From positions 10,821,797 through 10,885,796 of the forward strand of contig NC_067204.1 of assembly GCF_026262505.1 (NCBI RefSeq): a stretch of 64,000 nucleotides of DNA, read 5' to 3'. Shown piece after piece: positions 21,999 to 32,839 of this stretch. The position numbers were made by a program, and so were the translations under genes. This DNA is from Trichomonas vaginalis G3. Taxonomy: Eukaryota; Parabasalia; Trichomonadida; Trichomonadidae. How positions within the stretch are numbered: position 1 is the first letter of the stretch; the number at the start of each line of letters is the position of its first letter. Below the pieces are notes generated by a model. It was not told the origin of the DNA. It was given only the letters and a program-made list of their open reading frames with translations, and did no database searches.

Positions 21999-23984
21999 AT
22001 GATTGTTCTAAAATCTCCAGAATTTATAAATGATATTGCAATTAAAGTACAGCAAGAAGAAGGAGGACGTGTCACTTCTTACAAGCTTGCCCCTTTTAAT
22101 TTATTCTACGCCTCACACAAGCTTAGAAACGAATTTATTGGCAAATACATCGAAGATCCCATACATATTGGAACTATATCTGATAAAGAATCGTTTAAGA
22201 AATTTCTTGAATTGATGTACAATAAAGAAACACATGTTTCTAAAGAACAATTAATACAAATTATTAAATTTGCGAAAGACTTAGAAGCAAGCATATTTTA
22301 TCCATGTCTAATTGATGCTTGTTCCAATAGTGGTCTCTATTCTGAACAAAGAGAACTAGAAGATTTAAATGAAAAATATAAGAATCAAATTGATCCAAAA
22401 GATATCAACTTATATGCAGATAATATCAACGATGTACTAGAAAGCATGCCTGAAGTTAAAAGATGCCAAGCAATACTACAAATGAATTTAGAAACTTTGC
22501 AAAAAATTGACAGAGCGAAATTTAACTATCCTTTGTTAGATACGATTTATAATCTACAGCAACAGCTTGAGGACAGAGCAATTCAAGAGCAAACTGTTCA
22601 AACTCAATTTGAATCAATATCTGAATCAGAATCTGACACAGAAGCGAAAATGGCAGATGTTTACAAGGACGACTCGAATATTCCGATACAGAACAAGGTA
22701 ATTCACGAAGATGACGACTACAATACCGTTGAAGAAAAAGAAGATTTTCCTCCAAAGCCTCCAGCACGTAAAAAGCCCATTTTAAACCCGAACGAGTTGA
22801 GAAAAGAGTCAGAAGATATTCAAAAACATCCAAAACAGTTCGTTCAAGATGAAATAATTCCATTAGATTATAGTCTTGAGAGAGCTATCAGGAAAAACAA
22901 CTTAACAGAGTTCAAGGCACTTATAAAATTAAATAAAAAGCAGATTAATGCTCAAAATCAAAATAATCAGCTACAAGGTCCAATTCATTTGGCAGCAATC
23001 AACGATAGGCTGGATATTATGATTGAAATTCTTCAGCATCCAGATGTAAATGTAAATCTCCAGGATTCTCAGAAAAAAACGGCACTTTTCCATGCAATTG
23101 AAAATAAGAGAGTACAAATCATAGACAGGTTGCTCAAAGACGAAAGGGTAGACTTGGAAGCTCAAATGAAAGATGGTAGAACGGTTATGCATTTAATTGT
23201 AGAAAAAGAAGATTTCACGACCCTCAGAAAAATTGCAAGGAAAGGTAATATCGAGAAATTGTTAGCGATTAAGGATAATTTAGGAAATTCGCCATTCCAT
23301 TATTGTATTTTGAAAGGAAAAGAAAAATCTCTTGATGAATTGGAAAAAATAATGCCTGAGTACGACGTAAACGACCAAAATAAGGAGGGCTTGACGATGT
23401 TGCACCTCGCTGCTGCATTAAGAAGAACAACCCTTCTAATTCGTCTTCTTGAAAATCCAACGATTGATGTCAACATACAAGACAACAAATCGAAGACAGC
23501 AGCTTTCACAGCAGGTGACAACCAAAATTTCGAGGAATTTAAGGAGATTGTAAAAAAGGATGATTATGATATTGACGCAAAAAGTGAAAAAGGTTTGACA
23601 CTTTTCTTATATTTGGTCCTCAACAAAAAGGACTACAAATTTATCGAATTCCTGCTAGAAGAAAAGCCGGATGTCATTAAGCAGCAAGATGAATTAGGAA
23701 GAACTGCTTTACATATCATGATTTCAACAAAGAATTTAGAGATGTTCAATACTTTTATAGAACACCCTGGTGTTGACCAAATTCTCAATATGGTTGATAG
23801 AGATAAAAGAACCCCGCTTCATATTGCAGCTATTAACAACGAAAATCCAGATTACGTTGAAAGACTTGTTAAATTCAACAAACTAGATAAAAACGCTAGA
23901 GATGTTACAAATAAGACTGCATATGAGTATGCAAAGACGAAGAAAATACAATCTATTTTGATGAAATACACTAATATTAATTAA
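21999..23984 (+). CDS. BTB-like domain plus ankyrin repeats
   Basis: The protein is 661 aa from the ATG at 21,999. The frame extends upstream only from a TTG codon. Residues ~1-115 resemble a BTB/POZ or related trichomonad N-terminal domain: a hydrophobic start, then a YASHKLRNEFIGKYI-like helix and FKKFLELMYNKE, as in the BTB core. Residues ~190-300 are acidic and low in complexity. About nine ankyrin repeats follow from ~residue 300 to the end (GPIHLAAINDRLDIM, TMLHLAAALRRT, TPLHIAAINNENPDYVE). There is no membrane segment. The repeats are more diverged than in the 2,914-6,417 gene, so this is a different, older family. BTB-ankyrin proteins often act as adaptors, but partners are unknown here. 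The BTB label is tentative; the ankyrin part is firm. Confidence 0.85.
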   Translation: MIVLKSPEFINDIAIKVQQEEGGRVTSYKLAPFNLFYASHKLRNEFIGKYIEDPIHIGTISDKESFKKFLELMYNKETHVSKEQLIQIIKFAKDLEASIFYPCLIDACSNSGLYSEQRELEDLNEKYKNQIDPKDINLYADNINDVLESMPEVKRCQAILQMNLETLQKIDRAKFNYPLLDTIYNLQQQLEDRAIQEQTVQTQFESISESESDTEAKMADVYKDDSNIPIQNKVIHEDDDYNTVEEKEDFPPKPPARKKPILNPNELRKESEDIQKHPKQFVQDEIIPLDYSLERAIRKNNLTEFKALIKLNKKQINAQNQNNQLQGPIHLAAINDRLDIMIEILQHPDVNVNLQDSQKKTALFHAIENKRVQIIDRLLKDERVDLEAQMKDGRTVMHLIVEKEDFTTLRKIARKGNIEKLLAIKDNLGNSPFHYCILKGKEKSLDELEKIMPEYDVNDQNKEGLTMLHLAAALRRTTLLIRLLENPTIDVNIQDNKSKTAAFTAGDNQNFEEFKEIVKKDDYDIDAKSEKGLTLFLYLVLNKKDYKFIEFLLEEKPDVIKQQDELGRTALHIMISTKNLEMFNTFIEHPGVDQILNMVDRDKRTPLHIAAINNENPDYVERLVKFNKLDKNARDVTNKTAYEYAKTKKIQSILMKYTNIN

Positions 23985-25487
23985 ACTTTATAATTTGTTC
24001 TTGTATTAAAAATTTAGTTGAATATCGAACTATGTTTTTGATTTCTTAATTCTTGTTTGATGGAAAATTATTTATATATGCTTCAAATGACTATAAAGCA
24101 ATGGTGAATATTCTTTTATTGTCGTCCAAGACTATTCCTCTGATTTAAGCGATCTCAACCAAATTATGAAACGAATTTATCAAAGGTAACTAAACTCCTT
24201 TCGCCGATCCGATTTGCTCCATATTTAAAATATAGCTTGCATATGTAGAAGAAAAGCTAATTTTGAAGTACGCCCGAAATCCACCAACAGGATTTCGAGC
24301 TACTAAAAAGGTACTTTTAAATGTGATTTTTTTTATAAAAAATTAAATTTATTTTAAGATCAGACTAAAAACTAATTTTATGGAAAATCTATATCGACAA
24401 ATTTATTACTTATTGGGTATATAGATTTTTTGATTATGGCGATTATGTCTGATATGCTTCCAATAAGCCAAAACACATTTCATACTGATTTCTATAAAAG
24501 GTATCTTTATTATAGAAGTGTAAGCTATATCTGTTTGTTTTTTTATTATAACAAATTCAAAATTCTCTTATAAGGACTAGATGAAATCTGTATTATTAAA
24601 TCATTAGCTAAATGAAGGTTCAAATAGAAAGTAAATATCAATTTATATGATACTGAAACCAAATAGTTCTTTTAATAAAAGATAACACGCTGAAAATTAT
24701 TGAGTATTTGCAAATCTCAAAAATCTATTGGTGAATTTGGCTCAACTTTTAAAATTATAACATCCATATCAAATCATAAAAGCAGACAAAAATTAAAGCC
24801 AAACCTATCGGCCAATTTTTTTTGATATTTTGATTTTTGAGGTATACTTTTAAAAGTGGATTTAAAGCACTGATGAAAAAACATTAACTTCTGTCGTTAT
24901 GATTATTGATTTAGACAATAATGATTTTAATCTTTGATTATCAAAACACTAAAGTCATCTTTTTAACATTTGCTTGGTAGCATTAACTCAAGTCTAAAGT
25001 ACTATTTTATGTGGCACTCTTAGAATTTTTGTATTCATTGTACACGCTGAAATAGTACCATTAAAGTTATGGCGGACTTTCAAAAAATAGTTTGGTCACC
25101 TTTAATTTATCTACCAAATCACAAAGTTACTGTGCAATATGACATGAACTGCATAGTCTGACTTGTGCAAAACGAATAGTGTAAATAATAATCATTGCTT
25201 TAATTAAAATAAACATTTTTAAAAAATCTTTAGACAATTGAAATCCAAAATGGATAAACCTTTCATCAGACTCTTAATAAAACCTCGTTAGTTCACATTG
25301 TGTTTGAATGAATGCATATCGGCTTTTCAATACGAAGTAAGAATGATTTTTTAATAACCCGCCATTTTGCTTTCAATTTTTGAGAGTGAAAAAATTTTAC
25401 GACAAATATTTTACAACAAAAAAATAAAATTATCTTCATTATTCCATATCATTCAATATTCCAGCATTAAATCAAAAAAAATTAAAA
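23985..25487. other. Intergenic region, no gene seen
   Basis: This 1.5-kb AT-rich gap lies between tandem plus-strand genes. Short frames on both strands lack any recognisable motif. The last ~100 bp before the MYST gene carry long A tracts and several TCA words that could act as initiators. Confidence 0.5.
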
Positions 25488-26582
25488 ATGAGTATCGAAA
25501 CTGGTGACACTGCAGACGTCTGGAATGAATCTGAAAATCAATACATGAATGCAGAAATTCTTAAAATCAAAACCTTTTCAGATGGAACTCGCAAATACTT
25601 CATACACTTTAATAATATTAATAAAAGATTTGATGATTGGGTAACAATTGACAAAATCGACATGAAATCACTGCAAAAGAAGCAAGCAAACAAACCCAAA
25701 TCAAGTGATGCCCAAAAGATTGAAGAAGATCTAAAATTCCTCGGAAATTCGCGTAATATAGAGTATTTAAGGATGGGTGATTATCACTATAAATGTTGGT
25801 ATTTTTCACCAGTTCCTGAACCATACTTTGATCTAGAAACTCTTTATTGCTGCGAATTTTGTTTAAGATTTTTCTCGACTCTCGATGAATACGAAGATCA
25901 CTGTTCAAGATGTAAATGGACACATCCTCCAGGTGATGAAATTTACCGTCATGGACACATTTCCGCTTATGAAATAGATGGAGGTGTTGCTTCTCGTTGG
26001 TGCACTAATCTTTGCTTAATCACAAAGTTCTTCCTCTTCCATAAAAGTGCTTATTATGGAACAGATGAGTTCCTTTTCTACGTTATGTGCTTTAATGATA
26101 CTCGTGGTGCTCATCCATGCGGCTTCTTTTCCAAGGAAAAGAGAGCAGAATGTCAGAATAACCTTTCCTGCATCCTTTCATTTCCAGCTTACCAGAAAAC
26201 TGGTGTTGGTAGATTTTTAATACAACTTTCTTACGAATTATCAAAAATCGAAAAAAGAACAGGTGGTCCCGAAACTCCATTGAGTGATCTCGGTCTTATG
26301 GCTTACTCCAGCTACTGGAAAGCTGCTGTTCTTAAATGCATTGTTGAACATGAAGGAGAGAAACTCTCTGTCGCATCAATTTCGGCAATGACAGGAATGA
26401 CAGAAGCTGATGTAATGACTGGTGCCAGAAAAGGTGGCTACCTTGTCAAAGTTGATGACAGATCTCAATGGGTTTTCGGCGCCACTAAAGAGCAAGTAAG
26501 GCAATGGAGAGAAAAAGAAAGAAAGAGACTTATCAAGCTTGATCCGAAGAGTATTAGATGGTCTCCTTACCCTAGAAAGTGA
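25488..26582 (+). CDS. MYST-family histone acetyltransferase (Esa1/Tip60-like)
   Basis: The 364-aa protein is predicted to transfer acetyl groups from acetyl-CoA to histone lysines. A chromo-barrel/Tudor-knot domain spans residues ~5-57 (DVWNESE to DDWVTIDKID). A C2HC zinc finger lies at ~121-142 (CEFCLRFF, then H138 and C142). The MYST core has the regulatory lysine at K186 (FFLFHKSAYY), the catalytic cysteine at C228 (NNLSCILSFPAYQ), the acetyl-CoA loop QKTGVGRF at 236-243 and the general-base glutamate E262 (GGPETPLSDLGLMAY), with the same 34-residue spacing as in yeast Esa1. The domain order chromo barrel plus MYST points to the Esa1/Tip60/MOF group. Length is near that of compact family members. 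It neighbours SF3A1-like and TBP genes. All key residues are present, so it should be active. Confidence 0.97.
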   Translation: MSIETGDTADVWNESENQYMNAEILKIKTFSDGTRKYFIHFNNINKRFDDWVTIDKIDMKSLQKKQANKPKSSDAQKIEEDLKFLGNSRNIEYLRMGDYHYKCWYFSPVPEPYFDLETLYCCEFCLRFFSTLDEYEDHCSRCKWTHPPGDEIYRHGHISAYEIDGGVASRWCTNLCLITKFFLFHKSAYYGTDEFLFYVMCFNDTRGAHPCGFFSKEKRAECQNNLSCILSFPAYQKTGVGRFLIQLSYELSKIEKRTGGPETPLSDLGLMAYSSYWKAAVLKCIVEHEGEKLSVASISAMTGMTEADVMTGARKGGYLVKVDDRSQWVFGATKEQVRQWREKERKRLIKLDPKSIRWSPYPRK

Positions 26583-27129
26583 TATATTATCTTAAATGTT
26601 TGTTAAAAATTATTTCATTATGATAAATTCTCATAAATATGAACTGTTTTTTCTGAGCATACCTTGTTTAATGGGGTGTATCAAAATATCTGATGAAATT
26701 TTTATTGAATTATTAATATGAGCCTGTCATGGATAATGATAAATACCATTAACTATTAAATTGAAAAACAATCAATAAAAGAAGTCATTATTAGGTTCAC
26801 GGGCGAAATCGATCTTATCCGTGAAATTTATCAATATTAAGATCAAATGTAAGATGATAATCCATGTATTTTTGATAGTGTCAATGAGTTTTCAGCAATA
26901 AATACTAATATCAAAGATTTTTCTGATTGTTCTTCTTCTTAATTAGAGATTTGATATTATCCAAAAGAATGTATTCAGTACAATTTATTGAAATCATATA
27001 GAATTTAAGATGATGATATTAAATAATGAGTTGGTTGTATAAATAACAAGAATAATTTATATCAAACATTACAAAACAATAATATGATAAAACTATAGTA
27101 AGAATTATCATCACTAATCGTTGAATTAA
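26583..27129. other. Convergent intergenic region
   Basis: This 0.55-kb AT-rich gap lies between the 3' ends of the MYST and SF3A1-like genes. TAAA and AATAAA words on both strands fit polyadenylation. No gene is seen. Confidence 0.5.
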
Positions 27130-28257
27130 TTATTTAGAAGGGCTAGGTCCTATGACTGGTCTCTTCTTCTTTAATTCAGGTCTTGGTTTTGGTTCCTCAT
27201 CGAGTTCTCTTATTTTCTGGGCCACAGCTTGTTGTATTGTCTCTTGTCTTCCATCCCATATGTACTTGTGTTGAGGTTTTGGCTCGTTATCAGCATTCGC
27301 AAAGTCCTTTAAGTTCTGAGCAATTTGCGATCCAGAAGCCAAAGAATCGTACGCTCTTTCTTTTCTTTCTTTCATCATTTCTACGTCTTTCAAGTACTGT
27401 GGGTGCTGACGCTCGTATTTAAGATGTTTTCCGAACTCTTCAATTGGTACTTCTTGGCCTGTAATTGGAGAAATTTGCATGATTTTCTGTTCAGATTTAA
27501 GAGTTTTTCTGACTTGGTCTTTTTGAGGAACTTGTTGAGAAACAGGTGCAGGTTGGTCATCGTAATCTATAGTTTGGACGATCTTAAATGTAGACCAATC
27601 GTAGAGAGAGTTTTCTTCATCAGCTTTGTTCGCTTCTTCCTCTTTTTTCTTTTCTTCCATAATTTGTTTCTGATTATCTTTTTCTGCAATGAGATTTGCT
27701 CGAACTACCTGTAAAGAAGCAGCCTCGGATTCAAGTCTGCGCTGTAACTTCTGAGAAGGACTTAATGCGAGTCGATATTGTTCAACCATGGTAGAGAAAA
27801 GTGCAAAATATGGCTTTCCTGGTTTTAAGAAGTCAAAAAGAGCAACATCTTGTTGTTCTTTGAATAAAACTTGTAAAAATTCTTTTCCGTATAATGCAGT
27901 GTATTGAGCGGCAAGTAAAATAGCATCGAGTTGTAAACTTCCAATTTCAGGTGGTGGCTTGTAAGAAAATGATGGTGGTATGATTGTTGGCTGAATTTGA
28001 GGTGTTTGAAGTTTTGGTACTGTTGGGGCTTGAAATTGTTGTTGTACTTTGACTTCTTCCTGCTTTTTGTTCTTTTGTTCTTCTAATCTTTGTAAGTAAA
28101 ATGCATGAAAAGGATGATCTTCTTTTACAAAATCAAATTGATCCATTTTCTTCTCCAAAAGAGCTTGCTCGAACTTACTGCCATGTTTAATAATCGCGGG
28201 TATAACTTTGTCAATAAGCTCGATAATCTTTGGAGGAGGGATAATAATTTCAGTCAT
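27130..28257 (-). CDS. Splicing factor 3A subunit 1-like protein (Prp21/SF3A1)
   Basis: The 375-aa protein starts at the ATG at 28,255-28,257. Two SURP modules are visible: residues ~12-60 (VIPAIIKHGSKFEQALLEKK, then HPFHAFYLQRL) and ~105-155 (AAQYTALYGKEFLQVLFKEQ, then PYFALFSTMVEQYR). A coiled, charged segment follows. Next is the Prp21-type region with DWSTFKIVQTIDYDD near 220 and SPITGQEVPIEEFGKHLKYE near 265-285. This is the layout of SF3A1, which helps build the U2 snRNP. The protein stops with a short basic tail and has no visible C-terminal ubiquitin-like domain, as in yeast Prp21. It is divergent from TBP, with only about 170 bp between the start codons. It supports a spliceosome in an organism with few introns. 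Confidence 0.9.
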   Translation of the reverse strand: MTEIIIPPPKIIELIDKVIPAIIKHGSKFEQALLEKKMDQFDFVKEDHPFHAFYLQRLEEQKNKKQEEVKVQQQFQAPTVPKLQTPQIQPTIIPPSFSYKPPPEIGSLQLDAILLAAQYTALYGKEFLQVLFKEQQDVALFDFLKPGKPYFALFSTMVEQYRLALSPSQKLQRRLESEAASLQVVRANLIAEKDNQKQIMEEKKKEEEANKADEENSLYDWSTFKIVQTIDYDDQPAPVSQQVPQKDQVRKTLKSEQKIMQISPITGQEVPIEEFGKHLKYERQHPQYLKDVEMMKERKERAYDSLASGSQIAQNLKDFANADNEPKPQHKYIWDGRQETIQQAVAQKIRELDEEPKPRPELKKKRPVIGPSPSK

Positions 28258-28423
28258 TAAATTTTGATGAAAGAAAAGAAAAAGAAAGAAGTCTTATTGA
28301 TGTTTATAATGTGAGGTTCTGTTGTTTCAAGTTTGAATTGTTCACAGCAAAAATTTTTTCCAATTTTTTCTCAAAGGCCATGGATGCTGCGAGTTTCTTG
28401 ATGCTGATGGCGGTGTGAAAGAA
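28258..28423. promoter_or_regulatory. Short divergent promoter between SF3A1-like and TBP genes
   Basis: Only 166 bp separate the two start codons, so both promoters must lie here. The stretch nearest the SF3A1-like gene is A/G-rich on the plus strand (GAAAGAAAAGAAAAAGAAAG). No single control word can be named with confidence. Confidence 0.55.
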
Positions 28424-29080
28424 ATGAATCTTGATGATTCAGAATCTATGAAATGGTATAAAGAATTAGAGAATGATGCTGATATCACAGTATCAACAAC
28501 AGAAGATATAACATCATTAAAACCAAAAGTTGTTAATGTTATCGCTCTTGCACAATATTCTTGCAATAAACTCAATCTTGTCAGTATTGCCTCTACAATT
28601 CGTAATGCTGAATACAAGCCAAAGAGAATTAAAGCCGTAGTTATTCGTATTCGTGACCCAAAGGCTACAGGATTAGTATTCTCAAATGGCAAAATCAACA
28701 TTGTTGGTTGCCGTTCTGTTGAGGATGCTAAGCGTGCTGCTCACAAGTTTAGAAAGATGCTTCAGCAGATTGGATATGATGTCAAGCTCGTCAATATTAC
28801 TATATCATCAATTGTTGCTACAATACATACACCATTCAACATCGCTATTGCACAAATAGCCAGTGCTGATGGCCACAAACTATTTTGTCAATATAGACCA
28901 GAAAAATTCGCTGGTTTGATTTACAGGCTTACAGACCCTCAATGCACAATGCTCATCTTCCAATCAGGAAGTATTGTTCTTACTGCAAAATCCGAGGATG
29001 ACCTTACAGCAGGATCAAACTGGATATACCCAGTTCTACAGAAGTTCGAGAAGAAGTCTATGTCGGAATTACTTATATAA
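28424..29080 (+). CDS. TATA-box-binding protein (TBP)
   Basis: The 218-aa protein starts from the ATG at 28,424; the frame upstream begins only at a GTG. A short acidic N-terminus is followed by two TBP repeats of about 80 residues. The first has SIASTIRNAEYKPKRIKAVV, then DPKATGLVFSNGKINIVG and the SVEDAKRAAHKFRKML helix. The second has FNIAIAQIAS, then YRPEKFAGLIYRL and CTMLIFQSGSIVLTAKSEDD. This is the saddle-shaped core that binds promoter DNA for all three nuclear polymerases. Many trichomonad promoters rely on an initiator rather than a TATA box, so the TBP surface may be divergent. Two lysine/arginine clusters typical of the convex side are present. It sits next to other nuclear-regulation genes. 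Confidence 0.96.
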   Translation: MNLDDSESMKWYKELENDADITVSTTEDITSLKPKVVNVIALAQYSCNKLNLVSIASTIRNAEYKPKRIKAVVIRIRDPKATGLVFSNGKINIVGCRSVEDAKRAAHKFRKMLQQIGYDVKLVNITISSIVATIHTPFNIAIAQIASADGHKLFCQYRPEKFAGLIYRLTDPQCTMLIFQSGSIVLTAKSEDDLTAGSNWIYPVLQKFEKKSMSELLI

Positions 29081-29959
29081 ATCCGCAATAAAATTGTTGT
29101 ATTTTTGAAATATTATTCTTTGTAAAGCTCTAAATTTCCTCTAACCCATCTTTATTTTCTTGGGTAGTCCCCTCTTAATCACTCATCTTGACTCTTCTTA
29201 ATACTGAATAAAAATCGAAATTTTGTGAAATATTATCATTAAACCGTGTGAGTTATAATTCACTAATAGAATAATAATGATTTTGACGTGTGGAATTGCT
29301 GAATATGTACATTTTTAATTCCAAAAAAAATTGAAAAAAAAGAAAATGACTTTAAGGGTGCACACGAGAGGATCATGTAAACTTCAGAATTTAGAACCTT
29401 ATTTTTAGGCATTATCTTGGCCTACCTTATTTAGGCTCGAAAAGCAAAAAATATCAAAAAATACAACTTGACTCCATTATGACCCTTTCATGGAGGTAGT
29501 TTTTATCCGCGAGTATTTTCCCTTTGAATCTCTTTACAATTCGAAATCAAATTCAAATCTCAGTAGAAGAAAGGAAGAATCGACTTACTACGGTTGTAAT
29601 ACGAATAAATACATATATTTAATTATTTTTATTTACATAATAATTGTTTGAAGCTCATATTCCATCAAATTTTTAAATAAAAACATTAAAATGTTGAAAA
29701 TGTTCATATATTTTAATAGGGTTTTGGCACTTTATTGAGGAATTACTACATACATAGTCGAACTGAACTTGATATTTTGAAATTTAAATTATTTATCAAA
29801 ATTAAAATTTAACTTGAAATTTATAATTATTTAGTCATATTTTGCATAATTCTAAGTAGATTTTGTAAAAAATCAAGAAAGAAAAATTTTAACGTGCTTT
29901 ATTTTTTCTTTTTTATAATAATACATATTATTATATAATTAACATATTCATAATGTTTC
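29081..29959. other. Intergenic region, no gene seen
   Basis: This stretch is AT-rich, without coding character and without obvious repeats until the foldback element that follows. TAAA-type words just after the TBP stop could serve 3' end formation. Confidence 0.5.
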
Positions 29960-31211
29960 TGTTGTAAACAGAAATTCATCAAAAGTGACACCTCAGAAAA
30001 GCTAAAATATTGAATTTTTGGAACTTTTGATAGAGCACGTTTTTAAATATTAATTAAAGTAAATGTATATTTTGTAAAGATTCTTTTTAATAAAAAAAAT
30101 AAAATTTTGAAGAAGAACACAAAATCTTCTGAAAATAATATCACATAAACTCATATTATTTTCTAATATATAACTATTTTATATAAAAATCAAATTCAAT
30201 GATCTTAAAAGCGAAGGATAAACCTCAAAATTTACGAATATAATGAGTGGGAATATAATGCTTATCTATCATAAAACCATATGAAATATCAATTTTTGCT
30301 TTACGCCTAATTTTTGACGACAATTAGCAAAAATGTTAAATGTTAACACTCAGTCCATTTGAATATGAAAAATAAAATTGACTTTGATTAAATGTTTTTA
30401 TTTATCATGCAATTCTTCTTGCGGCCAAAGATTTGAATAAAATTTCAAAAAATAAGATAGCTTAAAAAATAATATACGGTAGTGTTTACTAATAGATGAA
30501 TAGTATATAAATTCTATTAAAATGGATTTGATCCAAAAAATATAAAACCAAAAATAATTGTTATAATTTAAATGAAGAAGTAATTTAAAACGATTTTATT
30601 TATGATCAAATTTTATATATTTTTTGGATCAAATCCATTTTAATAGAATTTATATACTATTCATCTATTAGTAAACACTACCGTATATTATTTTTTAAGC
30701 TATCTTATTTTTTGAAATTTTATTCAAATCTTTGGTCGCAAGAAGAATTGCATGATAAATAAAAACATTTAATCAAAGTCAATTTTATTTTTCATATTCA
30801 AATGGACTGAGTGTTAACATTTAACATTTTTTGCTAATTGTCGTCAAAAATTAGGCGTAAAGCAAAAATTGATATTTCATATGGTTTTATGATAGATAAG
30901 CATTATATTCCCACTCATTATATTCGTAAATTTTGAGGTTTATCCTTCGCTTTTAAGATCATTGAATTTGATTTTTATATAAAATAGTTATATATTAGAA
31001 AATAATATGAGTTTATGTGATATTATTTTTCAGAAGATTTCATTCTATATGCCTATGAAAAGTACTCTCAAAACTAACTTTTTCCTAATTATAATTAAAT
31101 CTAGAATATTGTATTATGCTTAGTATTATTTCATTTTTCTCATTCAATTTAGAATTTACAAATGTCAAAAAATTGAGAGATGTCACTTTTGATGAATTTC
31201 TGTTTATTACA
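29960..31211. mobile_element. Foldback element of about 1.25 kb
   Basis: Outer inverted ends of about 35 bp (29,960-29,994 and 31,177-31,211) share TAAACAGAAATTCATC and AAAAGTGACA. Inside is a near-perfect palindrome with arms of about 430 bp (about 30,118-30,550 and 30,600-31,040) around a spacer of about 50 bp. No transposase is present. The whole element could fold into a single long hairpin, as in foldback transposons or large MITEs. The target duplication is unclear. Arm identity is very high, which suggests recent formation or conversion. Confidence 0.8.
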
Positions 31212-32010
31212 TTCACCCTTTCAAAAATATAATCCTCCTCCTCTCAAATAAACGTACATACGGGTGGCCTCTTTTTTCAAAAAATTAAAATTTGAAATTT
31301 TGGGCTCAAATATTAGAGATTTTTTCAACCTTCAACGATATATGTTGTCTATATCAGACCTCCTTTCTTTTTGATACTTAACATTGTTCCTAAATCTTAG
31401 CCGTTAAGGCTGTTCTGAAAATATTTTTTTTTTCGAAAAAATTCGAAAAAAATTCTTAAAATTCAAAAATCCCTTAATTCCTGAGGATTTTGGAAAAAAG
31501 TTTTTACATGAACATGTGTATATTATATGAAGTATATTGATAAGGTAAAAATCAAATTTTATTGCATATTCATCGAGAAAATAAACTAACGAATCCCTCA
31601 AAATTGAGAGGGTAATCCTCCTCCTCTCAAATAAACGTACATACGGGTGCCCCCTGAAAAATTACAAATTTCGAGATAAAAACGGAATTTTGTTAAAAAT
31701 TTGGAAAATATAAACCATTTTTATTTAAAAGATATTCCGAAAAAATAGATTTTTACTCGGTTTTCTTTGATATTCATAAAATTTGAAATTCAATATTGAT
31801 AATTATGAGAGGATTCATCAAAAAATAATATAAATATTAGCATATGCACATCACAAACTTCATAATTTAGTAGTATGGCTCTGTGGCATTCATATTTATT
31901 TTTGACTTTCAGAAATAAGAAAAATTATTCAAGGTTTGAATAAATATAAACAGTATTTTATATTAAAAAGTTAACAATATCTCTCCAATAAAGATGAAAT
32001 ATCATTCTTC
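31212..32010. other. Intergenic region with a spaced direct repeat
   Basis: There is no gene. It contains the 36-bp direct repeat described separately and is otherwise AT-rich. Confidence 0.5.
31231..31649 (+). repeat. 36-bp direct repeat spaced by 383 bp
   Basis: The segment at 31,231-31,266, which contains CAAATAAACGTACATACGGG, recurs exactly at 31,614-31,649. The copies may flank an inserted piece or mark a tandem duplication that has decayed between them. Confidence 0.8.
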
Positions 32011-32370
32011 TTAATTTTGTATTTCATTTGCAAAACAAGGAATATCTGAGTTGAACATTAAAGACGGGATGCGCCCAGAATTAACAATATTGAATGAATT
32101 TTGCTTTGGCTTGAGAGGTTCTTTTAAGAGAAACTCTATGGATAATTTTTTTGGCAAAGAAAATTGCTTGATCTCTTTTTTAGGAGGGACATATTGTACT
32201 TGAACCGGCTGATAATAAACTTGTTGATATTGGGGAACATAGGACAAACGATATAATTGAAGCTTTGCTGTCCTATGCACTTTTGTCATGCGCTCTTTTT
32301 TATGCCCTACAATGCATGTAAATGGCTTTATTTCAGATTGCTCTTGATTGACGGCACACTTTGTTTCCAT
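32011..32370 (-). CDS. Hypothetical protein, weakly supported
   Basis: This 119-aa frame starts with a true ATG at 32,368-32,370. I recognise no family. The middle is rich in Y, Q, V and P (YVPQYQQVYYQPVQVQYVPP), and lysine clusters lie on both sides. Composition is more protein-like than the surrounding frames, and it stops just before a TAAA-type signal. It lies close to the unknown left boundary of the outer element, so it may belong to that element or be a host gene. It could also be a chance frame. Confidence 0.4.
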   Translation of the reverse strand: METKCAVNQEQSEIKPFTCIVGHKKERMTKVHRTAKLQLYRLSYVPQYQQVYYQPVQVQYVPPKKEIKQFSLPKKLSIEFLLKEPLKPKQNSFNIVNSGRIPSLMFNSDIPCFANEIQN

Positions 32371-32839
32371 TGATTCTTATTTTTAATTTCAAATGGATTC
32401 AATTGAAATTTTTATAAAAGTCGAATCTTTCGTTGGTATTTCATAGTTGAATCACTTTTCTTTATCTGACGATTTGAACTTTGCCATGGCATTCAAATTT
32501 TTTGATGGTTTAAAATTCAATAATCCAAGTAAACACAGGAAAAGGTACAGAAATTTATTTTTAGCTCGGTGGCAGATTTGGCATTTGAAAATGAAAATCA
32601 TTCAAAAACAGCAGTTATTTTAATTGAATTCGTGTTGTAAATTTTTTAGGAGAATATCAATGGAATTAAAACATCATGTAATATTTGACCCGTGAATCTG
32701 AATTTTTTTGTTATAGACCGAAAATAGATTTTTTCGGTTTTCTCTTCAAATAATTGAAAGAATGATACTATTATAGGTTTATTATATTATATAGCATATA
32801 ATCATGCTATAGCCGAAAATTATTAGTTTTGAGAAGATT
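32371..32839. other. Intergenic DNA near the outer element's left end
   Basis: This is AT-rich, with no gene. The inverted match to the right arm starts at 32,840 only because the window ends at 64,000. The true left end of the outer element may lie inside this stretch. Confidence 0.45.

Noticed and set aside
28415-28423. TBP start at GTG
   Set aside because: The ATG at 28,424 is three codons downstream and is the normal eukaryotic start.
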